Below are positions 8,490 to 16,827 of a stretch of DNA of 30,458 bases, piece after piece (within the stretch, counting starts at the first letter, position 1; each line of letters begins with the position of its first letter). Under the pieces are notes generated by a model, which did not search any database, was not told the DNA's origin, and saw only the letters and a list, made by a program, of their open reading frames with translations. Made by a program: the position numbers and the translations under genes. The stretch is from Lachnospiraceae bacterium (lineage in GTDB: Bacteria; Bacillota; Clostridia; Lachnospirales; Lachnospiraceae), in assembly GCA_009774345.1 (NCBI GenBank), contig VSNR01000377.1, positions 5,409 through 35,866 of the forward strand. The letters are read 5' to 3'.

Positions 8490-8505
8490 GAAATGGGGGA
8501 TTAGG

Positions 8506-8658
8506 ATGGACGAGAAGATTTATAAGACGATGGGGCGTTCGGGTGCGCTCTCGATCGTGCTGGGAGTGGTGTCCATTGTCGTAGGACTGACGAGCGGTGT
8601 GATGCTCCTTGTCAGCGGCGGCAGGCTTCTGGCAGGCAAATCAAAGATATTATTTTAG
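8506..8658 (+). CDS. Small single-pass membrane protein (50 residues), unknown function
   Basis: I do not recognise this protein. It has a charged N-terminus (MDEKIYKTMGR), a long hydrophobic segment from about residue 13 to 37, and a short basic C-terminus. The start at 8506 is preferred over an upstream in-frame ATG at 8455 because the upstream one lies inside pyrE, while GGGGGATTAGG sits directly before 8506. It ends shortly before a hairpin. Position suggests cotranscription with pyrE. Confidence 0.6.
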   Translation: MDEKIYKTMGRSGALSIVLGVVSIVVGLTSGVMLLVSGGRLLAGKSKILF

Positions 8659-8676
8659 GACAATTCCTTAGCAGGG

Positions 8677-8700
8677 TGGGCATTTCAGACGGAATGCCCA
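8677..8700 (+). terminator. Hairpin after the small membrane protein gene (possible weak terminator)
   Basis: Perfect 8-bp arms TGGGCATT and AATGCCCA enclose an 8-base loop. Only three T residues follow, so it would be a weak intrinsic terminator or an mRNA-processing hairpin that sets downstream expression apart from pyrFE. Confidence 0.45.
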
Positions 8701-8730
8701 TTTCCCATGCAGATATAGCGGGGGTATTGG

Positions 8731-9057
8731 ATGTTAAAGATATTTGGCAAGGAAGGATATATTTTTACAGATAAGAAAAATCCCAAGTGGGGGATTATGT
8801 CGTCAATACTGGGGCTGATCGCCGGTGTTTCTGTCTGTCTTGCGGTGCATCTGACCTATCTGAATGGAGGGACTGCCTTCATGCAGTATGGCGCGGCCGT
8901 GCTGCTTGCCATGATCTATGCGGCGGCAGGGCTGGCTTTGGGGATACGTTCCTTGATGGAGAAGGACATCTTCAGAATTTTTCCGGTCATTGGTATATGC
9001 CTGAATGTACTGACAATGGTAGCAAGTGGATTGATATTATATTTAGGAGTGAGTTAG
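8731..9057 (+). CDS. Small multi-pass membrane protein, unknown function
   Basis: The 108-residue product has three predicted membrane segments at about 23-42, 52-72 and 83-105, with short charged links (RSLMEKD at 73-79). The N-terminal 20 residues are polar and basic and would be cytoplasmic. I do not recognise a functional family. A GGGGG stretch lies before the ATG, although spacing is not ideal. The stop codon ends 2 bases before the next start, which carries its own AGGAG inside the end of this gene, so the two are translationally close and probably linked. Confidence 0.7.
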   Translation: MLKIFGKEGYIFTDKKNPKWGIMSSILGLIAGVSVCLAVHLTYLNGGTAFMQYGAAVLLAMIYAAAGLALGIRSLMEKDIFRIFPVIGICLNVLTMVASGLILYLGVS

Positions 9058-9059
9058 AG

Positions 9060-11132
9060 ATGGATATTATAGAAGAGAGATATGCGCTTTCCTGCGGCAG
9101 AGTCAGAGAAATCGCTGCGTTGCAGGATGTTGCGCTGGATTATAAGGATTATTTCAAGAGGACGGCAGAGTTTATCCTGCTGGTGACAAGTACATGTGAT
9201 AACAGAACGAAGAAAAAAAGTCTCGAGGAGCTGCGGGCGGAGAATAGGGCACTGTATCAGGATATCAGCGGTTCAAACTACGAAGTGAGCTATGCCAATC
9301 CGGCGTTTGCCTGTGAGAAATTTGGGCTGGAGATGGGCAGGCTACTCTCCTTTCTGTACACGGAGATGCGGGCGATGATACCGTGTGCTTTTGAGTCCGA
9401 TTATGCGGGCATGGTCATCCGCATGGAACTTTTTGTGGAGATATACAATGCGTTTGCCTATCTGGAATCCGAGACAGAGCTGCTCACGCTGCCGGAGGAG
9501 ACGGCGGTGCCGAGTGTGGATGACATCCGCGATACCATGTACTGGTTTGTGAGTGATTACTCGGAGAATGCTTATCGGGAAAAGATGTGCACTCTGGTGG
9601 ACCCGGACTATGACTTTGCTGTCAGAATCGTGATGGACAGTGATTTGAACGATTTGTCCTATCTGTACCAGTATGGGGAATATGTGTCGCCAGAGATCGA
9701 GGAGATGGCGCGGTATCTGAATGCACTGCCCGAGGAACGCATTCAGCTCATGGCGGACACATACACAGAGGGATACCGTCTGGGATTTGTCAAGGCGCAC
9801 ATTGATCTGAGTACGAAGCAGACCGTAGACCTTCATTATATGCTGGGCTTTGAGCGCGTCGTGCGGGCAGCGGTCGGAAATTTTGAGAAAATGGGACTGA
9901 ATCCGACGATCTACAGATGCCAGAACACCATTTTTAACAAATCCGTCGTTCGCAAAAGTGGGTATTTTGGTGCGGATGCCAGCAAGCAGTTTCTGTATGA
10001 TCACAAGGACGACAATGCGCTGTTTCTGGACAAAAAGCTGATGAACAGGAAACTTGAAGTCCTTCGGCTCGCGTGTGAGCAGGTAAAAGACAAGGCAGCA
10101 GTGTATGCAGGCCCCGCAGTGATCGAGGTGTTTGGCGAGTGCCCGTTTGCGCCGGCGCCAAAGAATGAGGTGTGCAGGCTCAGTCCAGAGCAGCAGAAAA
10201 TGTCCGCAGAATTTCAGGGGGCATCACAGGAGATTCTCAGCAGCTATATCAATTTCGAGGAGCGGAGTTTTACGATTATCGCCTTCCCTGTTCCCAATAT
10301 CGGGGCGCATTTTACAGAGATTTTTGATGAGACCATCCGCTTAAATACCTTGGATTATAGGACGTATGAGCGCATACAGGCGACGATTATCAACACGCTT
10401 GACAAGGCGTCTTATGTGCAAATCAAGGGCATGAATGGCAATCGGACCGATCTGCGCGTTGCACTGTATCCGCTCTCCAATCCTGAAAAGGAATCAATCT
10501 TTGAAAACTGTGTCGCCGATGTCAATATTCCGGTTGGCGAAGTGTTCACCTCGCCGGTGCTTGAGGGGACAAACGGAAAACTTCATGTCAGCCGTGTGTT
10601 TTTGAATGAGCTGGAATACCATGATTTGGAGATTGATTTCAAGGATGGCATGACCGCGGCGTACACTTGTAAGAATTTTGAGGACGAGGAGAAAAACAAG
10701 GCATATATCAAGGAAAATGTACTGCGCAACCACGATGCACTTCCGATGGGAGAGTTTGCGATCGGAACCAACACGACAGCCTATATGACGGCCAGAAAGT
10801 ATAATATTGCCAATCTTTTCCCAATCCTGATTGCCGAGAAGACAGGACCGCATTTTGCAGTGGGCGATACCTGTTATTATAGAAGTGAGGAAGTCCGGGT
10901 GTACAACGAGGATGGCAAGGAGATTGTGGCAAAGGATAACGCCATTTCGATTCTCAGAAAGACGGACCCGTCCAAGGCATACTTTTCATGTCACACGGAT
11001 ATCACCATTCCCTATGACGAGCTGGGCTCCATCACGGCATATGGCAAGGATGGCACGGCGTACACGATTATTGAGAACGGCAGGTTTGTGCTGGCGGGCA
11101 CCGAGGAGCTGAATGCGCCTTTTGAGAACTAG
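9060..11132 (+). CDS. M29-type aminopeptidase with long N-terminal extension
   Basis: This 690-residue protein carries the motifs of the M29 (AmpS/AmpT) metallo-aminopeptidase family in its last 440 residues. They are GEVFTSP (Glu494), GEFAIGTN (Glu565), TGPHFAVG (His598) and HTD (His645, Asp647), together the expected co-catalytic metal ligands. Classical M29 enzymes are about 410 residues; here about 250 extra residues lie in front, mostly helical and without a motif I recognise. There is no signal peptide, so it acts in the cytoplasm, probably trimming peptides. The true start is 9060: AGGAG lies about 9 bases upstream, and the open frame further 5' only overlaps the membrane protein gene. 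Membership is well supported; substrate is unknown. Confidence 0.88.
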   Translation: MDIIEERYALSCGRVREIAALQDVALDYKDYFKRTAEFILLVTSTCDNRTKKKSLEELRAENRALYQDISGSNYEVSYANPAFACEKFGLEMGRLLSFLYTEMRAMIPCAFESDYAGMVIRMELFVEIYNAFAYLESETELLTLPEETAVPSVDDIRDTMYWFVSDYSENAYREKMCTLVDPDYDFAVRIVMDSDLNDLSYLYQYGEYVSPEIEEMARYLNALPEERIQLMADTYTEGYRLGFVKAHIDLSTKQTVDLHYMLGFERVVRAAVGNFEKMGLNPTIYRCQNTIFNKSVVRKSGYFGADASKQFLYDHKDDNALFLDKKLMNRKLEVLRLACEQVKDKAAVYAGPAVIEVFGECPFAPAPKNEVCRLSPEQQKMSAEFQGASQEILSSYINFEERSFTIIAFPVPNIGAHFTEIFDETIRLNTLDYRTYERIQATIINTLDKASYVQIKGMNGNRTDLRVALYPLSNPEKESIFENCVADVNIPVGEVFTSPVLEGTNGKLHVSRVFLNELEYHDLEIDFKDGMTAAYTCKNFEDEEKNKAYIKENVLRNHDALPMGEFAIGTNTTAYMTARKYNIANLFPILIAEKTGPHFAVGDTCYYRSEEVRVYNEDGKEIVAKDNAISILRKTDPSKAYFSCHTDITIPYDELGSITAYGKDGTAYTIIENGRFVLAGTEELNAPFEN

Positions 11133-11179
11133 ATTTTAGCGTTTATTCATTAAAATTTGTCAAAATTTAGAAGAATTTA

Positions 11180-11208
11180 TTGACAGATGAAGGTATTGTT
11201 TGTACTCT
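11180..11208 (+). promoter_or_regulatory. Promoter for the purine operon
   Basis: A perfect -35 TTGACA (11180-11185) is followed after 17 bases by TACTCT (11203-11208), a weak -10. An AT-rich stretch with repeated AAAATTT lies upstream. No purine riboswitch core is visible in the leader. The promoter position supports starting purE at 11250. Confidence 0.5.
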
Positions 11209-11249
11209 ATAAGAGGTTGAAGAAGAGCTTGAATAAAAGGAGGTTTGTT

Positions 11250-11759
11250 ATGGCACAGGTTGGTATTGTGATGGGGTCTGATTCAGATCTGCCCGTTATG
11301 GCAAAGGCGGCGGAGATCTTAGATGAGCTGGGCATTTCTTATGAGATGCGGATTATCTCAGCCCACAGGGAACCGGATGTGTTTTTTGAGTATGCAAAGA
11401 CTGCGGAGGAGAAGGGCTTTAAGGTGATTATCGCCGGAGCGGGCATGGCTGCCCATCTGCCGGGCATGTGTGCAGCCATTTTTCCGATGCCTGTGATAGG
11501 CATTCCGATGCACACGACATCGCTTGGCGGCCGCGATTCGCTGTATTCCATTGTGCAGATGCCATCAGGCATTCCAGTGGCGACTGTGGCAATCAACGGA
11601 GGTGCAAACGCCGGACTTCTAGCGGCAAAGATTCTTGCGACATCGGACAGCAGTCTGTTAGCAAAGGTGAAAGAATACGCTGGGAAGTTAAAGACGCAGG
11701 TGGAGGCAAAAGACGCAAAGCTTCAGGAAATAGGCTGTCAGGAATATTTGAAAAAGTAA
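11250..11759 (+). CDS. purE: N5-carboxyaminoimidazole ribonucleotide mutase
   Basis: PurE acts in de novo purine synthesis, moving the carboxyl group of N5-CAIR to make CAIR. The 169-residue product shows GSDSDL (9-14), the catalytic-loop SAHREP (His39), and AGMAAHLPG, the pattern of class I PurE. Class I needs N5-CAIR from PurK, and purK is not in this window. The start at 11250 has AAAGGAGG 6 bases upstream; an in-frame ATG at 11187 falls inside the promoter region and is rejected. It is the first gene of a purE-purM-purN-purD run, 22 bases before purM. Confidence 0.96.
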   Translation: MAQVGIVMGSDSDLPVMAKAAEILDELGISYEMRIISAHREPDVFFEYAKTAEEKGFKVIIAGAGMAAHLPGMCAAIFPMPVIGIPMHTTSLGGRDSLYSIVQMPSGIPVATVAINGGANAGLLAAKILATSDSSLLAKVKEYAGKLKTQVEAKDAKLQEIGCQEYLKK

Positions 11760-11781
11760 ACAGAATAAAGGGGGTATAATT

Positions 11782-12807
11782 ATGGATTACAAGAACGCAG
11801 GTGTTGATATTGAAGCCGGATACCAGTCTGTTGAGCTGATGAAGAACTATGTGAAAGAGACGATGCGCCCGGAAGTGCTCGGCGGAATCGGCGGGTTCTC
11901 AGGGGCTTTTTCGCTGGAGAAGATCAAGCATATGGAAAAACCGACGCTTGTCTCTGGGACAGACGGGGTTGGAACGAAGATAAAGCTGGCATTTTTGATG
12001 GACCGGCATGACACCGTCGGCATTGACTGTGTGGCAATGTGTGTCAATGATATCGCCTGTGCAGGCGGTGAACCATTATTTTTCCTTGATTATATTGCAT
12101 GTGGCAAGAATGAACCTGAGAAGATTGCGACGATTGTCAAGGGCGTGGCTGAGGGCTGCAAACAGTGCGGCGCGGCGCTCATTGGCGGCGAGACCGCAGA
12201 GCATCCGGGATTGATGCCCGAAGATGAATATGATCTTGCAGGGTTTGCAGTCGGTGTGGTTGACGAGAAAGATCTGATCACGGGAGCGGACCTCAAGGCA
12301 GGAGATGTGTTGATCGGTATTGCGTCAAGCGGGGTGCACAGCAATGGATTTTCGCTGATCAGAAAAGTGTTTGAGATGACAAAGGAAAGTCTGGATACGT
12401 ACTATGAAGAGCTGGGCAGGACACTTGGGGAGACGCTGCTTGAGCCGACGATCATCTACGTCAACGCGCTCAAAAGCATCAAGGATGCCGGTGTCACCAT
12501 CAAGGCATGCAGCCATATCACGGGCGGCGGTTTTTATGAAAATGTGCCGAGAATGCTTCACGACGGCGTACATGCTGTCATTCATAAGGACAGCTATGAG
12601 GTGCCGCCGATCTTTAAGCTGCTACAGGCAAAGGGCGGAATCGAGGAGCATATGATGTACAACACATACAATATGGGCATTGGCATGATCGTGGCCGTCG
12701 ATGCCGCAAAGGCGGATGAGGCGATGCAGGCGGTACGGGATGCAGGAGAAAACTGTTTTGTCATTGGTGAGATCACAGACGGCGAAAAAGGAGTAACACT
12801 ATGCTGA
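11782..12807 (+). CDS. purM: Phosphoribosylformylglycinamidine cyclo-ligase (AIR synthetase)
   Basis: PurM closes the imidazole ring, turning FGAM into AIR using ATP, so it produces the substrate leading to PurE. The 341-residue length is standard. Visible family signatures are GGIGGFSG, the nucleotide-loop SGTDGVGTK (about 53-61), the DCVAMCVND segment, IGGETAEHPG and SGVHSNG. GGGGG precedes the ATG. Its last 7 bases overlap the start of purN, a sign of coupled translation. Confidence 0.97.
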   Translation: MDYKNAGVDIEAGYQSVELMKNYVKETMRPEVLGGIGGFSGAFSLEKIKHMEKPTLVSGTDGVGTKIKLAFLMDRHDTVGIDCVAMCVNDIACAGGEPLFFLDYIACGKNEPEKIATIVKGVAEGCKQCGAALIGGETAEHPGLMPEDEYDLAGFAVGVVDEKDLITGADLKAGDVLIGIASSGVHSNGFSLIRKVFEMTKESLDTYYEELGRTLGETLLEPTIIYVNALKSIKDAGVTIKACSHITGGGFYENVPRMLHDGVHAVIHKDSYEVPPIFKLLQAKGGIEEHMMYNTYNMGIGMIVAVDAAKADEAMQAVRDAGENCFVIGEITDGEKGVTLC

Positions 12808-13394
12808 GAGTATGTGTGTGCGTGTCAGGCGGCGGTACCAATCTACAGGCAATCATAGATGCCATTGATGCGGGCAGAATCACCAACGCGCAGCTTGTCA
12901 GGGTGATCAGCAACAACAAGGGTGCCTATGCGCTTGAGCGGGCGAAAAATAAAGGGATTGACGCTGTCTGTGTATCGCCAAAAGACTACGAGGACAGAGA
13001 ACGTTTCAATGAGGCATTTCTGCGGTGCGTGGACGAGGTGAAACCGGATTTGATCGTGCTTGCGGGATTTTTGGTAGTGATTCCTCCGGCGGTGATACAG
13101 CAGTATGAGGGGCGTATCATTAACGTTCATCCTGCCTTGATTCCTTCTTTTTGCGGGAAAGGTTATTACGGACTGCGGGTGCATGAGGCGGCTCTGGCGC
13201 GGGGCGTGAAGGTGACGGGCGCCACGGTGCATTTTGTGGATGAAGGGACGGACACCGGACCAATACTGTTGCAGAAGGCAGTGGACGTGCTGCCCGGCGA
13301 TACGCCCGAGGTGCTTCAGCGGCGCGTGATGGAGCAGGCGGAGTGGGTGATACTGCCGCAGGCGATTGATATGATAGCGAACGGAAAGTGCTGA
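12801..13394 (+). CDS. purN: Phosphoribosylglycinamide formyltransferase
   Basis: PurN transfers a formyl group from 10-formyl-THF to GAR. The 197-residue protein has the N-terminal phosphate-binding VSGGGTNLQAI and the catalytic trio N108, H110 (NVHPALIPSF) and D151 in DEGTDTGP, positioned as in the E. coli enzyme. The ATG lies inside the last codons of purM (7-base overlap). It is followed after 41 bases by purD, whose product supplies GAR. The assignment is firm. Confidence 0.97.
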   Translation: MLRVCVCVSGGGTNLQAIIDAIDAGRITNAQLVRVISNNKGAYALERAKNKGIDAVCVSPKDYEDRERFNEAFLRCVDEVKPDLIVLAGFLVVIPPAVIQQYEGRIINVHPALIPSFCGKGYYGLRVHEAALARGVKVTGATVHFVDEGTDTGPILLQKAVDVLPGDTPEVLQRRVMEQAEWVILPQAIDMIANGKC

Positions 13395-13435
13395 TTTAGT
13401 TGCTGATTTGATAATAGAAAGGACAAGATACCAGA

Positions 13436-14710
13436 ATGAAAGTTTTAATCGTAGGAAGCGGCGGACGGGAACATGCGATCGCTACAAGCGTTTCCAAAAG
13501 CCCGCGGGTTGACAAAATCTACTGTGCACCCGGCAATGCCGGCATTGGGCAGATTGCGGAGTGTGTGGCGATTGGCGCGATGGAGTTTGACAAACTTGTC
13601 GCCTTTGCGAAGGAGCAGCAGATTGATCTCACCATCATCGGCATGGATGACCCTTTGGTGGGCGGCGTGGTTGATGCGTTCGAGGCTGCTGGACTGAGGG
13701 TGTTTGGACCGCGGAAGAATGCGGCGATTCTTGAGGGCTCCAAGGCTTTCTCCAAGGATTTGATGAAAAAGTATCACATCCCGACGGCGGCGTATGAGAA
13801 TTTTGAGGATGCCGAACAGGCGCTTGCCTATCTCGAGACAGCGCAGTTTCCGATCGTGCTCAAAGCCGATGGTCTCGCGCTTGGAAAGGGTGTGCTGATC
13901 TGCAATACATTGGAGGAGGCAAAGGACGGCGTCCGTTCTATTATGCTGGACAAACAGTTTGGCACGGCGGGAAACCGCATGGTGATTGAGAAATTTATGA
14001 CGGGCCGCGAGGTATCTGTGCTGTCTTATGTGGATGGCAGGACGATCAAGACCATGACCTCCGCGCAGGACCACAAGCGCGCAAAGGATGGCGACCAAGG
14101 ATTGAATACAGGCGGCATGGGCACATTTTCTCCTAGCCCGTTCTACACACCGGAGGTGGATGCCTTTTGTCAGGAGCACATCTATCAGGCGACAGTGGAT
14201 GCGATGGCAGCGGAGGGCAGACCGTTTCAGGGAATTATCTTCTTTGGTCTGATGCTGACGCCAAACGGCCCGAAAGTGCTGGAATATAATGCCAGATTTG
14301 GCGACCCGGAGGCGCAGGTGGTGCTTCCCCGCATGAAAAATGATATTATTGATGTCATGGAGGCGTGTATTGATGGGAAGCTTGACACGGTTGATCTACA
14401 GTTTGAGGACAATGCGGCAGTCTGTGTTGTGCTTGCAAGTGACGGGTATCCTGTCAGCTATGAGAAGGGACTCGAGATCAGAGGGCTGGAAAACTTTGAG
14501 GGAAAAGATGGTTATTATTGCTTCCACGCGGGGACGAAACTGGATGCGGACGGCAGGTTTGTCACAAACGGAGGACGTGTGCTGGGCGTGACGGCAAAGG
14601 GTGCGGACTTGAGAGAAGCGCGGGCGAACGTTTATGCGGCGACGGCGTGGGTTGACTTTGACAATAAGTATATGCGCCATGATATCGGTAAAGCGATTGA
14701 TGAGGCGTAG
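13436..14710 (+). CDS. purD: Phosphoribosylamine--glycine ligase (GAR synthetase)
   Basis: PurD ligates glycine to phosphoribosylamine with ATP to give GAR. The 424-residue protein starts with the N-domain VLIVGSGGREHA and carries the ATP-grasp features VLKADGLALGKGV, AQDHKRAKDGDQGLNTGGMG and EYNARFGDPEAQ. The ribosome binding site AAAGGA is about 12 bases from the ATG, slightly far. purF, purH and purL are not in the window, so the remaining pathway genes lie elsewhere. A membrane protein gene begins 15 bases downstream on the same strand with no terminator between. Confidence 0.97.
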   Translation: MKVLIVGSGGREHAIATSVSKSPRVDKIYCAPGNAGIGQIAECVAIGAMEFDKLVAFAKEQQIDLTIIGMDDPLVGGVVDAFEAAGLRVFGPRKNAAILEGSKAFSKDLMKKYHIPTAAYENFEDAEQALAYLETAQFPIVLKADGLALGKGVLICNTLEEAKDGVRSIMLDKQFGTAGNRMVIEKFMTGREVSVLSYVDGRTIKTMTSAQDHKRAKDGDQGLNTGGMGTFSPSPFYTPEVDAFCQEHIYQATVDAMAAEGRPFQGIIFFGLMLTPNGPKVLEYNARFGDPEAQVVLPRMKNDIIDVMEACIDGKLDTVDLQFEDNAAVCVVLASDGYPVSYEKGLEIRGLENFEGKDGYYCFHAGTKLDADGRFVTNGGRVLGVTAKGADLREARANVYAATAWVDFDNKYMRHDIGKAIDEA

Positions 14711-14725
14711 ACGGGGAGTATAGAG

Positions 14726-16294
14726 ATGAGAGAGAACAGAAGAAACAAGATAAAGCACATTGCAGTATTTATGGCATTGCTGCTCTGCATGGTAATGAGC
14801 ATCGGCATGATCTGTCTTGCCGACGAGCAGGGGACAGTGATTGTAGAAAGTGCAAGAATCAGGGCATCGGCGGACCAGAACAGTGAGAAAATTGGAAGCG
14901 TGGCGAAGGGCAAGACCATCGATATCATTGGCAAGACGACAGGGACAGACGGACAAGTATGGTATCAGGTTTACGTGGATGCAAATACCAAGGGATACAT
15001 CAGGGGGAATCTTATCAAGCTCAAAGATGGTGCGTCGCTAAAGACGGTTGACGGCTCTGCGGGTTCGGCAGGAGCAGATGCACCTGCAACGACGACCATC
15101 CCTGCGGATGCCAAAAAAGCAATGGTGATCAATAAGGCGAATATCAGGAAAGAAGCCTCCGCAGACAGCGAGCTTGTGGGAACCAAAAACCGTGGAACCG
15201 TTCTGACGGTGCAGGGTGAAACGACGGGCAGCGACAATATGAAATGGTATCAGGTGTCATTTACATATCAGGATACACAAGTGACAGGATATGTCCGTTC
15301 AGATTTGGTGACATTTGAAAATGTGCCCGACGACGCGGCATCCTCTGAGATTAACGGTGAGGAGAATCCTGATGAGCAGCAGCCGGAAGACACGGCGCCG
15401 GAAGAACAGCAGCCAGATCCGGAACCGGCTCCGCAGCCAAGCAGCTTCCAGCCGATCAATGTGGAAGAGGAGCCTCCTTATATTATGGAGGGATTTGAGG
15501 AGTTTAAGTTCACACTGCCAAATGATGAGCAGGAGTACAAAGGCTATCAAAATGAATCTGGATATATTATCTGCTATGCACAGATGCCAACCGGTGAACA
15601 GGGCTGGGCGCTTGTGAATATCGAAATGGGGATCTGTCAGCCCTATGCCTATGCAATGGATGGCATAGAGGCACCCAGAAGTGTGCCGGGCGGACTTGTC
15701 GCTGTCATCGTGCTGGTGGTGATTATTATTATACTGGTGGCAGTGATCGGCTTGCTGCTGCTCAAGTCCAGAGAGCGCGGTGTCTCCTACAAAAGCTATG
15801 ACGATGAGGAGGATGAGGATGAGGATTCAGATGACGATATCGAGGACTTAGAGGAGATGGAGGAAGAACCGCAGCCCATCAGGCGTCCGCAGGCCGCAGG
15901 CCCGCAGCCAGTCAGACGTCCGCAGGGCACAGCGGGAGGCCCGCAGCCAATGAGACGCCCGCAGTCTGGTCCATCAGGTGCAGCGATGCCGCAGGGACAG
16001 CCTGTGAGACATCCGCAGGGCACCGCAGGAGGCCCGCAGCCAATGAGGCGCCCGCAGCCGGGACCGGCACCGCAGGAACCGCAGCCCGCAAGGCGTCCGC
16101 AGCCGGGGGCGGGTCCGTCTGGCAGCGGTGCAAGACCACCACAGGGTGCAGGCTCACAGCCCGTCCGGCGTCCACAGGGAGCGCCGCAGCCCGCAAGGCG
16201 TCCGCAGCCGGGCGCAGGTGCACAGCCCGGACAGGGATATAAGGCAAAAAATCTTCTGGAAGATGAAGATATGGATTTTATGGATATAGAATAG
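14726..16294 (+). CDS. Membrane protein with two extracellular SH3-like domains and an intracellular RRPQ-repeat tail
   Basis: The 522-residue protein begins with a basic N-terminus and a hydrophobic segment (10-32) that acts as signal peptide or anchor. Two bacterial SH3-type domains follow (about 36-100 and 132-197), each with the NIRK/RIRA, AKGKT or NRGTV, and WYQV pattern typical of wall-binding domains. A Pro/Glu-rich linker (205-250), a small globular region (255-315), and one strong membrane helix (323-346) come next. The inside part has an acidic cluster (359-381), a tail of nine PQPxRRPQ-like repeats (382-500) and an acidic end. A likely job is linking envelope sensing to a cytoplasmic partner, but this is inference. 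It is 15 bases after purD and is closed by a strong terminator, so it is probably read through from the pur operon. GGGGAG precedes the start. Confidence 0.85.
   Translation: MRENRRNKIKHIAVFMALLLCMVMSIGMICLADEQGTVIVESARIRASADQNSEKIGSVAKGKTIDIIGKTTGTDGQVWYQVYVDANTKGYIRGNLIKLKDGASLKTVDGSAGSAGADAPATTTIPADAKKAMVINKANIRKEASADSELVGTKNRGTVLTVQGETTGSDNMKWYQVSFTYQDTQVTGYVRSDLVTFENVPDDAASSEINGEENPDEQQPEDTAPEEQQPDPEPAPQPSSFQPINVEEEPPYIMEGFEEFKFTLPNDEQEYKGYQNESGYIICYAQMPTGEQGWALVNIEMGICQPYAYAMDGIEAPRSVPGGLVAVIVLVVIIIILVAVIGLLLLKSRERGVSYKSYDDEEDEDEDSDDDIEDLEEMEEEPQPIRRPQAAGPQPVRRPQGTAGGPQPMRRPQSGPSGAAMPQGQPVRHPQGTAGGPQPMRRPQPGPAPQEPQPARRPQPGAGPSGSGARPPQGAGSQPVRRPQGAPQPARRPQPGAGAQPGQGYKAKNLLEDEDMDFMDIE
15869..16237 (+). 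repeat. Proline/arginine-rich coding repeats in the SH3 protein gene
   Basis: Nine diverged copies of a unit encoding about PQPxRRPQ, with variable Gly/Ala/Pro spacers. At DNA level, 15919-15964 and 16012-16057 match at 43 of 46 bases by eye, showing recent internal duplication. The high GC and repeated GCCGCAG-type words stand out from the flanks. Confidence 0.8.
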
Positions 16295-16310
16295 GGATTA
16301 TAAGATAAAA

Positions 16311-16348
16311 GGACTTGTCTGATCAAAATTGTCAGACAGGTTCTTTTT
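16311..16348 (+). terminator. Intrinsic terminator of the pur/SH3 transcript
   Basis: The stem pairs GGACTTGTCTGA with TCAGACAGGTTC (12 pairs including two G-T) around a 9-base loop, and is followed by TTTTT. It lies 17 bases after the SH3 gene stop. Confidence 0.85.
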
Positions 16349-16357
16349 AAAAAACTC

Positions 16358-16386
16358 TTGTATACACAGGCTCATTGTGCTACAAT
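16358..16386 (+). promoter_or_regulatory. Promoter for the gntR-clpC unit
   Basis: TTGTAT (16358-16363) and TACAAT (16381-16386) are 17 bases apart, with an extended -10 TGC directly before TACAAT. A TGTATACA palindrome (16359-16366) overlaps the -35 and could be part of an operator. No CtsR-type or CIRCE repeat is visible. Confidence 0.75.
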
Positions 16387-16420
16387 CTATATAACAGCAG
16401 GTGAAGGAGTGTGGATATTT

Positions 16421-16798
16421 ATGTATATAGAGATAGATTTTAACAGTGATGAAGCTCTTTATCTACAGCTGCGCAATCAGATTATCATCGGGATTGCCAC
16501 ATCTCAGTTTCAGGAGGGTGACACGCTTCCCTCGGTGAGACAGCTTGCGGATACAATCGGCATTAACATGCATACTGTAAATAAGGCGTATTCTGTTCTG
16601 AAACAGGAAGGCTTTGTGAAAGTGGACAGGAGAAAAGGCGCCGTGATCGCCATTGATATTGACAAGATGCAGGCGATAGAGGACTTGAAGCGGGATATGC
16701 AGGTGCTGTTAGCAAAGAGCAGTTGTAAACAGATTTCAAGAGAGGAAGTTCATGCGCTGATTGATGAGATTTATGAGGGCTATGAGACAATATTGTAA
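16421..16798 (+). CDS. GntR-family regulator, YtrA-like short type
   Basis: The 125-residue protein has an N-terminal winged-helix DNA-binding domain: LYLQLRNQI, then LPSVRQLADTIGINMHTVNKAY (about 33-54) as helix-turn-helix and a wing with VDRRKGAVI. The remaining roughly 45 residues are helical and too short for a FadR or UTRA ligand domain, which is the YtrA-subfamily pattern. The start is 16421, with AAGGAG 11 bases upstream; an in-frame start further 5' would lie in the promoter. YtrA-type regulators usually sit next to ABC transporters. Here the next gene, 29 bases on and with no terminator between, is clpC, so it may control the Clp stress gene and itself. Confidence 0.9.
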   Translation: MYIEIDFNSDEALYLQLRNQIIIGIATSQFQEGDTLPSVRQLADTIGINMHTVNKAYSVLKQEGFVKVDRRKGAVIAIDIDKMQAIEDLKRDMQVLLAKSSCKQISREEVHALIDEIYEGYETIL

Positions 16799-16827
16799 AA
16801 CGATTAAAACATGGAGGCATAGGGAAA

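Noticed and set aside
8787..9059. 91-residue N-terminal extension of the M29 peptidase
   Set aside because: It is the out-of-frame reading of the three-pass membrane protein gene, has no ribosome binding site, and 9060 has a good one.
13445..14179. 244-codon minus-strand frame opposite purD
   Set aside because: purD has all ATP-grasp motifs on the plus strand; the antisense reading is a by-product of its codon bias.
15796..16326. Cys/Gly-rich 176-codon minus-strand frame opposite the RRPQ repeats
   Set aside because: Its repetitive composition is the mirror of the plus-strand repeats; it runs through the terminator and has no supported start.
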